Assembly: GCA_029718625.1 (NCBI GenBank) | Contig: CM056376.1 | Span: 114,070,023-114,134,022 of the forward strand | DNA from: Synaphobranchus kaupii | Lineage: Eukaryota; Chordata; Actinopteri; Anguilliformes; Synaphobranchidae | Length of the DNA: 64,000 bases | Direction: 5' to 3' | Shown: one piece after another, positions 33,454 through 43,481 of the stretch | How the letters are laid out: the number at the start of each line of letters is the position of its first letter | How positions within the stretch are numbered: the stretch's first letter is position 1 | The notes under the pieces: generated by a model | Databases searched by the model: none | Told to the model about the DNA's origin: nothing | The model's input: only the letters and a program-made list of their open reading frames with translations | Made by a program: the position numbers and the translations under genes

Positions 33454-34007
33454 CAGTACTGTGCAAAAGTCTTAGGCACATGTAAAGAAAATCCTTAAGG
33501 CGAATATCCTTTCAAAAATAATTAAATTAAAAGTTTCTAAATATCAAACAATTCACTACAAAGAACAGTAAACAATAAAAAACAGAATCAAATCGATATT
33601 TGGTGTGACCACCCTTTCCCTTTAAAACAGCATCAACTCTCCTCGGTACACTGTTGTTCAGTTTTATAAGAAAATCAGCCGGTAGATTGTTCCAAGCATT
33701 TTGGAGAACTTGCCACTGTTCGTCTGCAGAATTTGGCTGTCTCGCTTGCTTCTGTCTGTCCAGGTAATCCCAGACAGCCTCGGTGATGTTGAGAACAGGC
33801 CTCTGTGGAGACCATACCATCTGTTGCAGAACTCCTTGTTCTTCTTTTCTCTGACGAAAGTTCAATTAGGTTTTTGGAAAATCAATGTTTGGAAATCTAC
33901 AATTTGCTCTTTTTTACTGACACACTAATGCAGAAGACAAAAAATAAACATCTAAGAAAAAATCTACATAAAAGATCTAGGGTGCCTAAGACATTTGCAC
34001 AGTACTG
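33454..34007 (-). mobile_element. Tc1/mariner-like transposon, internally deleted (554 bp)
   Basis: Bounded by TA on both sides. The ends are CAGTACTGTGCAAAAGTCTT and its near reverse complement AGACATTTGCACAGTACTG. It contains the end of a Tc1-type transposase on the minus strand. Confidence 0.9.
33527..33865 (-). pseudogene. Tc1-like transposase C-terminal remnant
   Basis: The 112-codon frame on the minus strand contains the C-terminal part of a Tc1-type DDE transposase: WSPQRPVLNITEAVWDYLDR (the WPxQSPDLN-IE-W motif, near residues 18-37; the usual Ser-Pro-Asp is replaced by Arg-Pro-Val), then LQNAWNNLPADFLIKL and a PRRVDAVLKGKGGHTKY end. The N-terminal DNA-binding domains and the first two catalytic Asp are missing, so the copy cannot transpose itself. 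Confidence 0.9.
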
Positions 34008-34216
34008 TATCTGGGCACGTTTTCATACAATGTAGGATTTGCTGTTAATTAGCAAATAGGTGGTATGATTTGCTTGTAAATGACAAAAGGGTTTTCTATA
34101 GAGCCCAAGTTTTCTATAGGCTATTTTATTCTATTAAAAAAGAGCACCATATTTAGCAGAGGCAATGTCTAATGAGTGTGTAGCTTTATTGGTCGTTATT
34201 ATATCAATTTTGTGGA
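34008..34216. other. unique sequence
   Basis: Nothing recognised. Confidence 0.4.
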
Positions 34217-34681
34217 TTGAGCAGCGGTCATAATTTTATGACCCGTAATAAATCCATACACTATAAAGCCATATCCGATAATCCCACTGCACGTCTGCAC
34301 TGCAGCGTGTTCGGTTCCATCAGGGATTCGTTCCTCAACGTTCCCATCAGTTCCAGAACTGTTGCTTTCGGTCACACAGTCGGGGGGGACTCGGAGAGCA
34401 CGCCCCGCTCAATGCTGTCATCTCACCCAATGTTGAAAATGGTTAAACAGGAGCAGCCGCAGCTTCAGCGAATGGCAAGTTTGCGATTGAGAGCGGAACC
34501 AAAGGAACAAACATGGAGGTGCGTCAGTTCCTTTCATTCGCCAAAGAGATTTGTTCAAAATGAACGCACACTAGAAGCAGTCTACATTTCAGAAGCAATA
34601 ATCATGTATGCAATTGCTTGGATTCCAGCAGATTTCGTGGAATTCATTTTTACCAGGACAGACGACCAAAATCCAGAATGA
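34217..34681 (+). other. 154-codon open frame, not recognised
   Basis: I do not recognise the translation. It has no signal peptide, repeat or domain motif that I can name, though it is the longest non-repeat, non-transposon open frame in this part. A possible start at 34217 has no visible promoter or splice context. It is most likely chance or part of an unclassified repeat. Confidence 0.2.
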
Positions 34682-34982
34682 TCCTGGAAAACCCTGGACG
34701 AGTGCCAACCCTATTGGACGTAATACGTTTTGTGTTATATCTAGCCAATCGTTGTAATTTTTGCGAAAAATAGGTCACATGCTAGAAGATTTTGGAATCG
34801 GAAGCTTGCATCTGGACTTCTCAACAAATCAGAAATTGGCGGGATTTCCTGTTTGGCTCCTCCAGATGCTTGTGTAGCTCTGTGCTCTTGCGCAACCCTG
34901 ATGCCATCCTCACAGCAAAACTAGCTCTCTTCCCTCTCTCATGGTGATGTGAAGAGGAAAGACAAATCCGGCCCATGATACC

Positions 34983-35729
34983 CACTCAACTCTCTCCACT
35001 CAACCCTCTCCACTCAACTCTCTCCACTCAACCTCTCCACTCAACTCTCTCCACTCTACTCTCTCCACTCAACCCTCTCCACTCAACTCTCTCCACTCAA
35101 CCTCTCCACTCAAGCTCTCCACTCAACTCTCTCCACTCAACTCTCTCCACTCAACACTCTCCACTCAACCTCTCCACTCAACTCTCTCCACTCAACTCTC
35201 TCCACTCAACCTCTCCACTCAACTCTCTCCACTCAACTCTCTCCACTCAACTCTCTCCACTCAACCCTCTCCACTCAACTCTCTCCACTCAACTCTCTCC
35301 ACTCAACTCTCTCCACTCAACCTCTCCACTCAACTCTCTCCACTCTACTCTCTCCACTCAACCCTCTCCACTCAACTCTCTCCACTCAACCTCTCCACTC
35401 AACCTCTCCACTCAACTCTCTCCACTCAACCCTCTCCACTCAACTCTCTCTACTCAACCTCTCCACTCAACTCTCTCCACTCTACTCTCTCCACTCAACC
35501 CTCTCCACTCAACTCTCTCCACTCAATTTCTCCACTCAACCTCTCCACTCAACTCTCTCCACTCAACTCTCTCTACTCAACTCTCTCCACTCAACACTCT
35601 CCACTCAACCTCTCCACTCAACTCTCTCCACTCAACTCTCTCCACTCAACACTCTCCACTCAACCTCTCCACTCAACTCTCTCCACTCAACTCTCTCCAC
35701 TCAACTCTCTCCACTCAATCCTCTCCAAC
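34983..35729. repeat. CTCTCCACTCAA minisatellite (12-14 bp unit)
   Basis: About 750 bp of CTCTCTCCACTCAA and shorter CTCTCCACTCAA units in irregular alternation. The Ser/Leu/Thr/Pro frame across it is an artefact. Confidence 0.96.
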
Positions 35730-35856
35730 CAATTTGTCTCCCTTGAAAAAACGGTGCCCCACAGGAACCTAAGGAAGCTTTTATAATTGGCGACTCCATT
35801 GTAAGAGATTTAGAGTTAGAGTTTTTAAATCAGCGACTATAGTCAACTGCTTTTCA

Positions 35857-36025
35857 GGGGAGTATACTACGAAGCAGGATTACTGAGTTAGCTGGATAAC
35901 TGCACTGAGTAAAACACGGAACAGCTCTTTTTACTTCAGTCCATGTTCCAGATTTGGGATGGTTCCAGGTTTTACTCGGTGCAGTTAGCCAGCTAACTCA
36001 GTAATCCTGCTTCGTAGTATACCCC
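35857..36025. mobile_element. MITE with long palindromic ends
   Basis: The left GGGGAGTATACTACGAAGCA and the right TGCTTCGTAGTATACCCC are inverted repeats. The inverted homology continues through GGATTACTGAGTTAGCTGG to over 50 bp. It is the same family as 32274-32416. A lone end of the family is at 45917-45941. Confidence 0.88.
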
Positions 36026-36179
36026 ACTGGTAATGGGGGATCAATAGTAGTATACCCCCCTGGTGCCAGAGTCACCAACATTGAGGCAAATGTGAAAGTG
36101 CTGGCTCAAGTATGCCATAACTAATTATGTTTTAATAAATGTATTCACTTTAATTAATTAAAAATATTAAAGCCTGGAT

Positions 36180-36805
36180 GATCCAAAATGTCCTTTTATT
36201 GATTCAGATAAGACTGAGATGTTAGTACTACGCCCCAAGTCTTTAAGAGATAAATTCTTACATTTTGGTTTAAGTTTAGATGGCTTCACCATCCAAGTTA
36301 GTGCGGTTGTTAAAAACCTTGTCATGGTATATTGTCTCTGCTCCCTCCTTTCAGGCCCACATAAATAGTATCACAAGATTGGCCTTCTTTCACCTTAGAA
36401 ACATATCTAAATCGAGTAAGATATTATCCCTGCATGATGCCAAAAAATCATTCATGCTTTTATAATTCTCGGCTCTACTACTGTCATGCTTTGTAATCTG
36501 GAAGCACTGATCTGACCTTGAAAATTCTCCAACTGGTTCAGAATGGATTGGTGGCCTTTCCAGGGTGTATTCCTGCCTCTCGCCCGATGCATGCTGGGAT
36601 AGGCTCCAGCACCCCCCGTGACCCTGACCAGGAATAAGCGGGTTAATGGATAATGGATGGATGGATGGTTCAGAATGCAGCTGCGAAGGTTCTTACAAGA
36701 ACCATGAAATATGAAAATATCAGTCCGATAATTGCATCTCTTCATTGGTTGCCTGCTAAGCTTAGAATTTACTTCACAGATTTTCATAACTTATAATGTT
36801 TAAAA
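36180..36805 (+). pseudogene. L2-type LINE RT C-terminal remnant, split by an insertion
   Basis: Frames in turn read DKTEMLVLRPKSLRD (36206-36250), then LSLDGFTIQVS, RLAFFHLRNISK (36377-36412) and, after the insertion, QNAAAKVLT-like and ISPIIASLHWLPAK-like sequence (36672-36760). These are the same C-terminal RT blocks as in the L2 copy at 15570-16000 but much diverged. Stops and frameshifts make it inactive. It is probably a related L2-type family, distinct from the copy at 14219. Confidence 0.72.
36546..36665 (+). mobile_element. retroposed 3'-end fragment with (ATGG)n tail
   Basis: Contains CTCTCGCCCGATGCATGCTG and GGGATAGGCTCCAGCACCC, ending in GGATAATGGATGGATGG. This is a very common fish dispersed repeat end. 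It is flanked by TGGTTCAGAATG at 36534-36545 and 36666-36677, a 12-bp target duplication (part of the right copy may be tail). Confidence 0.9.
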
Positions 36806-37255
36806 TTAACTACTTATCCCTTACACTCCAACTCCATTCACAAGGTGCTGGCTATTTCCAACAATAGCTAAAATTATACAACAGTTAGTTCCGACCGCGC
36901 ATTGCGATTGGCCGAGAACCATTCCGTGAGTTCAGTTATGCAGTATGACATCACTCTGACCTCATCACCGGCCGGTATCACTCCGCTTTGTTTACATTCT
37001 AATTGATACATTGTTTTAAAAAAAAAAAAAATAATTTTTTACTATTGAATTCTGAAGGAAGTATATTTGTTAGTGGAGCCAAATAAACAAAATTATAAAC
37101 TGTTGTCTCAATCGTTATTTCATAGATATTTTATAGGCTAGTAGAACTGTTGTATAAAAGCAAGATCACACTCGAGGTTGTGTTGTTTGTCAGCAGGGCT
37201 GTGATTCGGTCGTAGGCATGAGGCCACAAGCCGAGTGGTGAAGGTAATCACAGCT
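36806..37255. other. unique sequence; poly-A at 37017-37032
   Basis: No gene recognised. Confidence 0.45.
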
Positions 37256-37382
37256 GTGCTGATATAGAGTATAACAGCACTCCCTCTCATGCCATATTGC
37301 TGATATACAGTATAACAGCACTCCCTCTCATGCCATATTGCTGATATACAGTATAACAGCACTCCCTCTCATGCCATATTGC
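37256..37382. repeat. 41-bp tandem repeat, 3 copies
   Basis: The unit is TGCTGATATACAGTATAACA plus GCACTCCCTCTCATGCCATAT. Confidence 0.92.
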
Positions 37383-37388
37383 TTAATT

Positions 37389-37572
37389 ACAATGGGAGAC
37401 AGTCTTCTACATACAGTAGCTCCTGTCATATGGAACAATGGGAGACAGTCTTCTACATACAGTAGCTCCTGTCATATGGAACAATGAGAGACAGTCTTCT
37501 ACATACAGTAGCTCCTGTCATATGGAACAATGGGAGACAGTCTTCTACATACTGTAGCTCCTGTCATATGGA
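37389..37572. repeat. 46-bp tandem repeat, 4 copies
   Basis: The unit is ACAATGGGAGACAGTCTTCT plus ACATACAGTAGCTCCTGTCA and TATGGA. Copies begin at 37389, 37435, 37481 and 37527. Confidence 0.95.
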
Positions 37573-37909
37573 ACAATCTCCCTTTGCAGGTCTTTGTTTT
37601 TAAGTGTTGCGCTCAAAACTTTTAGTGAAAGATAGTTAGAGGTGTGTAGGAAGGACGTTCAGGACCAAGGGGCTCTCTAGCGAGCTGAGCTGATTGGCCA
37701 GTCACTGCGAACAGGTTTTTTGTTCTGTGTTGTGATGGCCACTGTCTGTCCAGGACCACTCATGGTTGTGTACACCCCCTTTCTACAAATCTTCATCATA
37801 TTCTGCCATAGCATATTATATAAAAATGTATGGTGCTTTTCCATATCACACTCAGACCTCTATTTGTGGATTATTAATTATACTCCATTTGCTTCAGCCC
37901 TTCCCTCCA
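37573..37909. other. unique sequence
   Basis: Nothing recognised. Confidence 0.4.
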
Positions 37910-38230
37910 CCCTGAGCTCACAGATCGCTCCAGCCCCGCCTCTCTCCTGGCTCAAGCCCTGAGCTCACAGACCGTTCCCGCCACGTCCCTCTCCTGGCTC
38001 AAGCCCTGAGTTCACAGACCGCTCCAGCCATGTCCTTCTCCTGGCTCAAGCCCTGAGCTCACAGACCGCTCCAGCCACGTCCCTCTCCTGGCTCAAGCCC
38101 TGAGCTCACAGACCGCTCCAGCCACGTCCCTCTCCTGGCTCAAGCCCTGAGCTCACAGATCCCTTTCACCACGTCCCTCTCCTGGCTCAAGCCCTGAGCT
38201 CACAGATCCCTTTCACCACGTCCCTCTCCC
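37910..38230. repeat. 47-bp minisatellite, about 7 copies
   Basis: The unit is CCCTGAGCTCACAGACCGCT plus CCAGCCACGTCCCTCTCCTG and GCTCAAG. The last copies have ATCCCTTTCACC in place of ACCGCTCCAGCC. Confidence 0.93.
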
Positions 38231-38253
38231 CACCTCCTCTCCCTCCCTCATTT

Positions 38254-38483
38254 CATTACATTACAGGCATTTAGCAGACGCTCTTATCCAGAGCGACTTA
38301 CACATCTTTTTAGCATTTTTTTATTTTTTACATATTATCCATTTATACAGCTGGATATATACTGAAGCGATTCAGGTTAAGTACCTTGCTCAAGGGTACA
38401 ACGGCAGTGTCCTACCTGGGAATCGAACCTGCAACCTTTCGGTTACAAGGCCAGTTCCTTAACCATTATACTACACTGCCGCC
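38254..38483 (-). mobile_element. tRNA-derived SINE with L2-type tail (HE1/UnaSINE-like)
   Basis: Read on the minus strand: GGCGGCAGTGTAGTATAATG, an A-box-like TAGTATAATGGTT (about 38474-38462), a B-box GGTTCGATTCC (38429-38419), the body ACCCTTGAGCAAGGTACTT, and the tail CGCTCTGGATAAGAGCG, GTCTGCTAAATGCCTG and TAATGTAATG. Both RNA polymerase III internal boxes are recognisable. The tail hairpin equals that of the L2 LINE at 16660. The family name is by resemblance. Confidence 0.88.
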
Positions 38484-38546
38484 CTCCCTCCCTTCCCTCT
38501 CTCCCTCCCTCTTCTCTCCCTCCCTCCCTCCCTCCCTCCCTCCCTC
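38484..38546. repeat. (CCCT)n microsatellite
   Basis: CCCTCCCT-type repeat with short interruptions. Confidence 0.92.
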
Positions 38547-38733
38547 TCGCATCTCCCTGTATCTCATTAATCTCATTAGCCTGGTCTCTCAGAGGGCCGG
38601 AGCCCAGGCGGCATTAATTGGGCTCCAGTATGCAAAGCGGGGTACAATGTAACAGGAATTCAATAATGAGTGATTCCTGAAACATTTCACTGCTTCTCAA
38701 AGGTCGCTAGTGCCTTTAATTAATTAATTTTGT
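38547..38733. other. unique block, candidate conserved non-coding element
   Basis: Non-repetitive, with several ATTAAT and TAATTAATTAAT motifs (homeodomain-like) around GGCATTAATTGGGCTCCAGT. Suspected from composition only. Confidence 0.3.
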
Positions 38734-38802
38734 GTGTGCGCGAGTGTGTGTGTGTGTGTTTGTCTGCCTTGTGTGTATTTACGTGTGTGTGTGTGTGTGC
38801 GC
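38734..38802. repeat. (GT)n-rich microsatellites
   Basis: Two GT stretches (38743-38760 and 38783-38798) separated by CTGCCTTGTGTGTATTTAC. Confidence 0.85.
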
Positions 38803-39419
38803 GTGCTTTCCTCTGTCCTGTCTGTATGAGTCTGGCCCTGTTGAGTTGATTTTATAAAAAGGGATTTTTATTTTTTAATAGCCGCAGCATTTCCACAGCA
38901 CTTTTCATCAGGCAGTGAACTAAACCCAGTGTCCCACAAGCATATAACCCAAGCTTAGCTTAGCTGAGCTTAGCTCAGCCACCAGGGGACTGTGGTGGTT
39001 CTGCATGCATCTGTCTCCCTATAAACAGCATCTGCAGCCACTGGGCACCATACATCTAAACTCAAGCAGACCACGCCAGAGGTTGAGAGGGGAGACCAAT
39101 TAATTATTGAAAGGATGGAGATTAATTTTGACAGGACATATTTTCTCTGCTTGTAGTGAGTACGGGGCCTGACACTGAGGTTAATATCCCTGTCAGCGGC
39201 AGTCATGGCTAATTTCTCAGGTGTCGCAGAGCGCGACGGAGGTGTGTGTGTTTGGTGCTCACCTGGATGTGTGTGTGAGAGTGTTGTGGAGTGCGACGAC
39301 CAGGTATCAAGGGTGTGTGTGTGCGTGTTTGGTTTTGTCTTCCCCCTTCCTGCTGTGCATCCTGGGGGTTTTGGTTAATGTTCCTCTGACTCTTTATTTT
39401 AATCAGTTTGCATGTTACT
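38803..39419. other. unique sequence; small AGCTTAGCTG repeat at 38952-38978
   Basis: No gene recognised. GTGTGTGT-rich segments lie around 39242-39335. Confidence 0.45.
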
Positions 39420-39680
39420 GGGCCACATGCATAAAAGGTGCGTACGCACAAAAAACAATGCGTATGCCAGTTTCCCCGACATCGGAGTCGCCAAATTCCC
39501 GCAGTCTCAAAAATGTGCAAACGCACAGAGTCATACTCTGCATAAATGTGCGTGTGTTAATCCCGCCTGTTGATCCCGCCTGTTTTGACATCAAGTTTGT
39601 TTTCGTAAATACCGAATCCATGGGGAAAGTTGCGTACGCATCTTTTTTTGTACGTATGCTCCATTTATACGTGAGGCCCC
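39420..39680. mobile_element. MITE, GGGCC-ended (261 bp)
   Basis: The left GGGCCACATGCATAAA...GCGTACGCACAAAAAA and the right TTTTTTTGTACGTATGCTCC...TATACGTGAGGCCCC are imperfect inverted repeats. ACT flanks both ends (39417-39419 and 39681-39683), a 3-bp target duplication that fits PIF/Harbinger-like elements. Confidence 0.8.
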
Positions 39681-39914
39681 ACTGTGTGCCATTTGCAGTG
39701 GATTGTGCAGCAGCTCCTGGTGTCAGTAGCTTACCTGGGAGCAAAGCCTGCTGGCGGAAGTATTTTTGGGGAAGGATGGGGGTGGGGGGGGTGGGGGGGG
39801 GACTGAAGCCTGCTGGCAGGGTGGTGTCATAGGCTGTTGGGTTGAAGTGTGGGGGCACTTGTTCCATGACGAGAGTTCAATGTTTTGGGGAAATGGGGGT
39901 GTACGTTCATTTAA
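39681..39914. other. G-rich unique sequence
   Basis: A G-rich tract GGTGGGGGGGGTGGGGGGGG at about 39780-39801; otherwise nothing recognised. Confidence 0.5.
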
Positions 39915-40703
39915 GGACAGACTACACTTGCATCTCAGTGGGATAGGCTACTGGACAGACTACACTTGCATCTCAGTGGGATAGGCTACTGGACAGACTA
40001 CACTTGCATCTCAGTGGGATAGGCTACTGGACAGACTACACTTGCATCTCAGTGGGATAGGCTACTGAACAGACTACACTTGCATATCAGTGGGATAGGC
40101 TACTGAACAGACTACACTTGCATCTCAGTGGGATAGGCTACTGGACAGACTACACTTGCATATCAGTGGAATAGGCTACTGTACAGACTACACTTTCATA
40201 TCAGTGGAATAGGCTACTGGACAGACTACACTTGCATATCAGTGGAATAGGCTACTGGACAGACTACACTTGCATCTCAGTGGGATAGGCTACTGGACAG
40301 ACTACACTTGCATATCAGTGGAATAGGCTACTGTACAGACTACACTTTCATATCAGTGGAATAGGCTACTGGACAGACTACACTTGCATATCAGTGGAAT
40401 AGGCTACTGGACAGACTACACTTGCATATCAGTGGAATAGGCTACTGGACAGACTACACTTGCATATCAGTGGAATAGGCTACTGGACAGACTACACTTG
40501 CATATCAGTGGAATAGGCTACTGGACAGACTACACTTGCATATTAGTGGAATAGGCTACTGGACAGACTACACTTGCATATCAGTGGAATAGGCTACTGG
40601 ACAGACTACACTTGCATATCAGTGGAATAGGCTACTGGACAGACTACACTTGCATATCAGTGGAATAGGCTACTGGACAGACTACACTTGCATATCAGTG
40701 GGA
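39915..40703. repeat. 38-bp minisatellite, about 21 copies
   Basis: The unit is GGACAGACTACACTTGCATA plus TCAGTGGAATAGGCTACT. Early copies have CATCTCAGTGGGATAG and later ones CATATCAGTGGAATAG, so the array has two homogenised halves. Confidence 0.96.
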
Positions 40704-41625
40704 TTATTTATTAGAGCTGAAATGGTCCCGTTATGGTTTTTAATACCACAGCTTGTTATGATACATTCAGATGGGGGAAAATAAATTAAATGGATGAAGC
40801 CTTTTTTTGTGTCATTAGTCACCTTAGATTTTAAAATTAGATTTTAAACATGAGTCAATGTTTTATTTTCCTGGCTTTCTCAGGTTTCAAGGGCTTTGCT
40901 ACGATATCCAATGCAATAAAGATAATGCAGTCTTCAGGTGCAAAGCAATATTGTTTTGCCAGATTACTTCTTCCAGATAACCAATTTTTTTATTTTATTG
41001 TATATATCCAAAAGTATGACACAATGCGTGGGTCTAAATAAATACCCGTCTGTGTGTGTACGGGCTATGATTCAATCTCTAAAATTTAAAGAGCCTTGCA
41101 GTATGGCTGTCACTCCTGCAGGTTGAATACATACTTGGGTGATAAACAAATTATACACAATTACTTTGTCAGTGAATTGAAAAACAAAAATTGACCCAAT
41201 GAACCATTTTGTTTTCATATTGATTCATTGCGTTCATTATAAAAGACGTGCTTTTCATACTGCATTAAAATGGATAGCATGACACTATTAAATGAAAATG
41301 AGTCAATATTCTAACACTTAGAAATCTTCTACTGGGAGAGGGGGCTTGATAGTGTTACAGAACAAACTACGTTAGTTTTCTCATTCTGTCGGCTGTACAT
41401 TAGTTTATTATTCTGTTATTCTGTTGCCTGTAGAGTGGCCACTCCACCTGTATAAACACAAAATACATCTGAAATGGTCTAAAAGCAGGTTTAATTAATG
41501 ACTAAGGTAGACAGTAGGCTCTAATCACTCCTGTCCTTGTACTGCATGCTAACCAATGTAGAATACATTTCAGCTAGCCAAACAGTGCAAGAAAATAGTA
41601 ACAAAATGAGGTAATTACTGTAGCT
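40704..41625. other. unique AT-rich sequence, nothing recognised
   Basis: No gene or known repeat recognised. Confidence 0.45.
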
Positions 41626-42620
41626 GCTGTGGGGATATGGCTCTCTGGCTGTGGGGATATGGCTCTCTGGCTGTGGGGATATGGCTCTCTGGCTGTGGGG
41701 ATATGGCTCTCTGGCTGTGGGGATATGGCTCTCTGGCTGTGGGGATATGGCTCTCTGGCTGTGGGGATATGGCTCTCTGGCTGTGGGGACATGGCTCTCT
41801 GGCTGTGGGGATATGGCTCTCTGGCTGTGGGGACATGGCTCTCTGGCTGTGGGGATATGGCTCTCTGGCTGTGGGGACATGGCTCTCTGGCTGTGGGGAT
41901 ATGGCTCTCTGGCTGTGGGGATATGGCTCTCTGGCTGTGGGGATATGGCTCTCTGGCTGTGGGGATATGGCTCTCTGGCTGTGGGGATATGGCTCTCTGG
42001 CTGTGGGGATATGGCTCTCTGGCTGTGGGGACATGGCTCTCTGGCTGTGGGGATATGGCTCTCTGGCTGTGGGGATATGGCTCTCTGGCTGTGGGGATAT
42101 GGCTCTCTGGCTGTGGGGATATGGCTCTCTGGCTGTGGGGATATGGCTCTCTGGCTGTGGGGATATGGCTCTCTGGCTGTGGGGATATGGCTCTCTGGCT
42201 GTGGGGAATGGCTCTCTGGCTGTGGGGATATGGCTCTCTGGCTGTGGGGATATGGCTGTGGGGATATGGCTCTCTGGCTGTGGGGATATGGCTGTGGGGA
42301 TATGGCTCTCTGGCTGTGGGGATATGGCTCTCTGGCTGTGGGGATATGGCTCTCTGGCTGTGGGGATATGGCTCTCTGGCTGTGGGGATATGGCTGTGGG
42401 GATATGGCTCTCTGGCTGTGGGGACATGGCTCTCTGGCTGTGGGGATATGGCTGTGGGGATATGGCTCTCTGGCTGTGGGGATATGGCTCTCTGGCTGTG
42501 GGGATATGGCTCTCTGGCTGTGGGGATATGGCTCTCTGGCTGTGGGGATATGGCTCTCTGGCTGTGGGGACATGGCTCTCTGGCTGTGGGCACATGGCTC
42601 TCTGGCTGTGGGGATATGGT
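41626..42620. repeat. 22-bp minisatellite, about 45 copies
   Basis: The unit is CTCTCTGGCTGTGGGGATAT plus GG. Some copies lack CTCTCTGG (14-bp units), and GACATGG replaces GATATGG in some. All six frames stay open for 300-400 codons; these are array translations. Confidence 0.97.
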
Positions 42621-42902
42621 TCTTTCTGGCTCGACTCCACTGAAGCATTTCGGACTTTTTATTAAATCCTGGCCATTCAAAAAAAAAAAAAAAAATTGTA
42701 TAATATGCCTTCATGCCCTCACTGTTTATTTTCCTTCTTCTAAACTCTTTTTTCAAGCTTTTCATTGGATAACCGTGATGTTTGGAATGCTAATGTAAAG
42801 CCACTGGTGTGGACCGAAGAGCCAAATGAACTTCCAGCGTTTGATCTTCTTACTGGCCACCAGAGCGTGGCTCTAATATGCGCATTTATGCTGACAAATA
42901 TG
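42621..42902. other. short unique sequence; poly-A at 42679-42695
   Basis: No gene recognised. Confidence 0.5.
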
Positions 42903-43218
42903 ATGGAGGGAGGGAGGGAGAGAGAGGGAGAGGGAGAGGGGGGGGGGGGGTGGATGTGGGGAGGGAGAGAGGGAGGGAGGGAGAGAGGGAGAGGGGGGGG
43001 GGTGGATGTGGGGAGGGAGAGAGGGAGGGAGAGAGGGAGGGAGGGAGAGAGGGAGGGAGGGAGGGAGAGAGGGAGGGAGGGAGGGAGAGAGGGAGAGAGG
43101 GAGAGAGGGGGGGGGGTGGATGTGGGGAGGGAGAGAGGGAGGGATAGAGGGAGAGAGGGAGAGAGGGAGGGAGGGATAGAGGGAGGGAGAGAGGGAGGGG
43201 GGGAGGGAGGGATGTGGA
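42903..43218. repeat. polypurine (GGGA/GAGA)n tract with G runs
   Basis: About 315 bp almost purely G and A on the plus strand. A block containing G7-G12 followed by TGGATGTGGGGAGGG recurs three times (about 42939, 42996 and 43110). Several sites could form G-quadruplex or triplex DNA. Confidence 0.93.
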
Positions 43219-43460
43219 GAGGGACGGGAAGAGGACGACAGGAGATTTTGCTTTTGCAAAAGTTTGAGCTTTTTTTTCTTCCCAGTACATTTTCTGAAAA
43301 AAAAAAGCTTAAAATGACTTAATGTACAGTACTGAGGAAATTACATCATTCACCCTTTACACACAAAACCCTCAGTTTACGTTGCCAGGAGACAGACTGC
43401 ATGCAGCTTATTTCTGGGGAAATGGCATTTCTGCTCTTGGGGGTGTGTTGCAGTAAAACT

Positions 43461-43481
43461 GGGGGGGGGGGGGGGGGGGGG
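43461..43481. repeat. poly-G homopolymer, 21 G
   Basis: An uninterrupted G run; its length is uncertain because of sequencing limits. Confidence 0.95.

Noticed and set aside
34975..35772. 265-codon Ser/Leu/Thr/Pro frame
   Set aside because: Translation of the CTCTCCACTCAA minisatellite.
38989..39004. CCACCAGGGGACTGTG as a CTCF site
   Set aside because: Lacks the GGC core after the G run; only the first half fits.
41521..42798. Six overlapping frames of 330-414 codons
   Set aside because: Open in several frames on both strands across a 22-bp tandem repeat. This is a property of the repeat, not of a gene.
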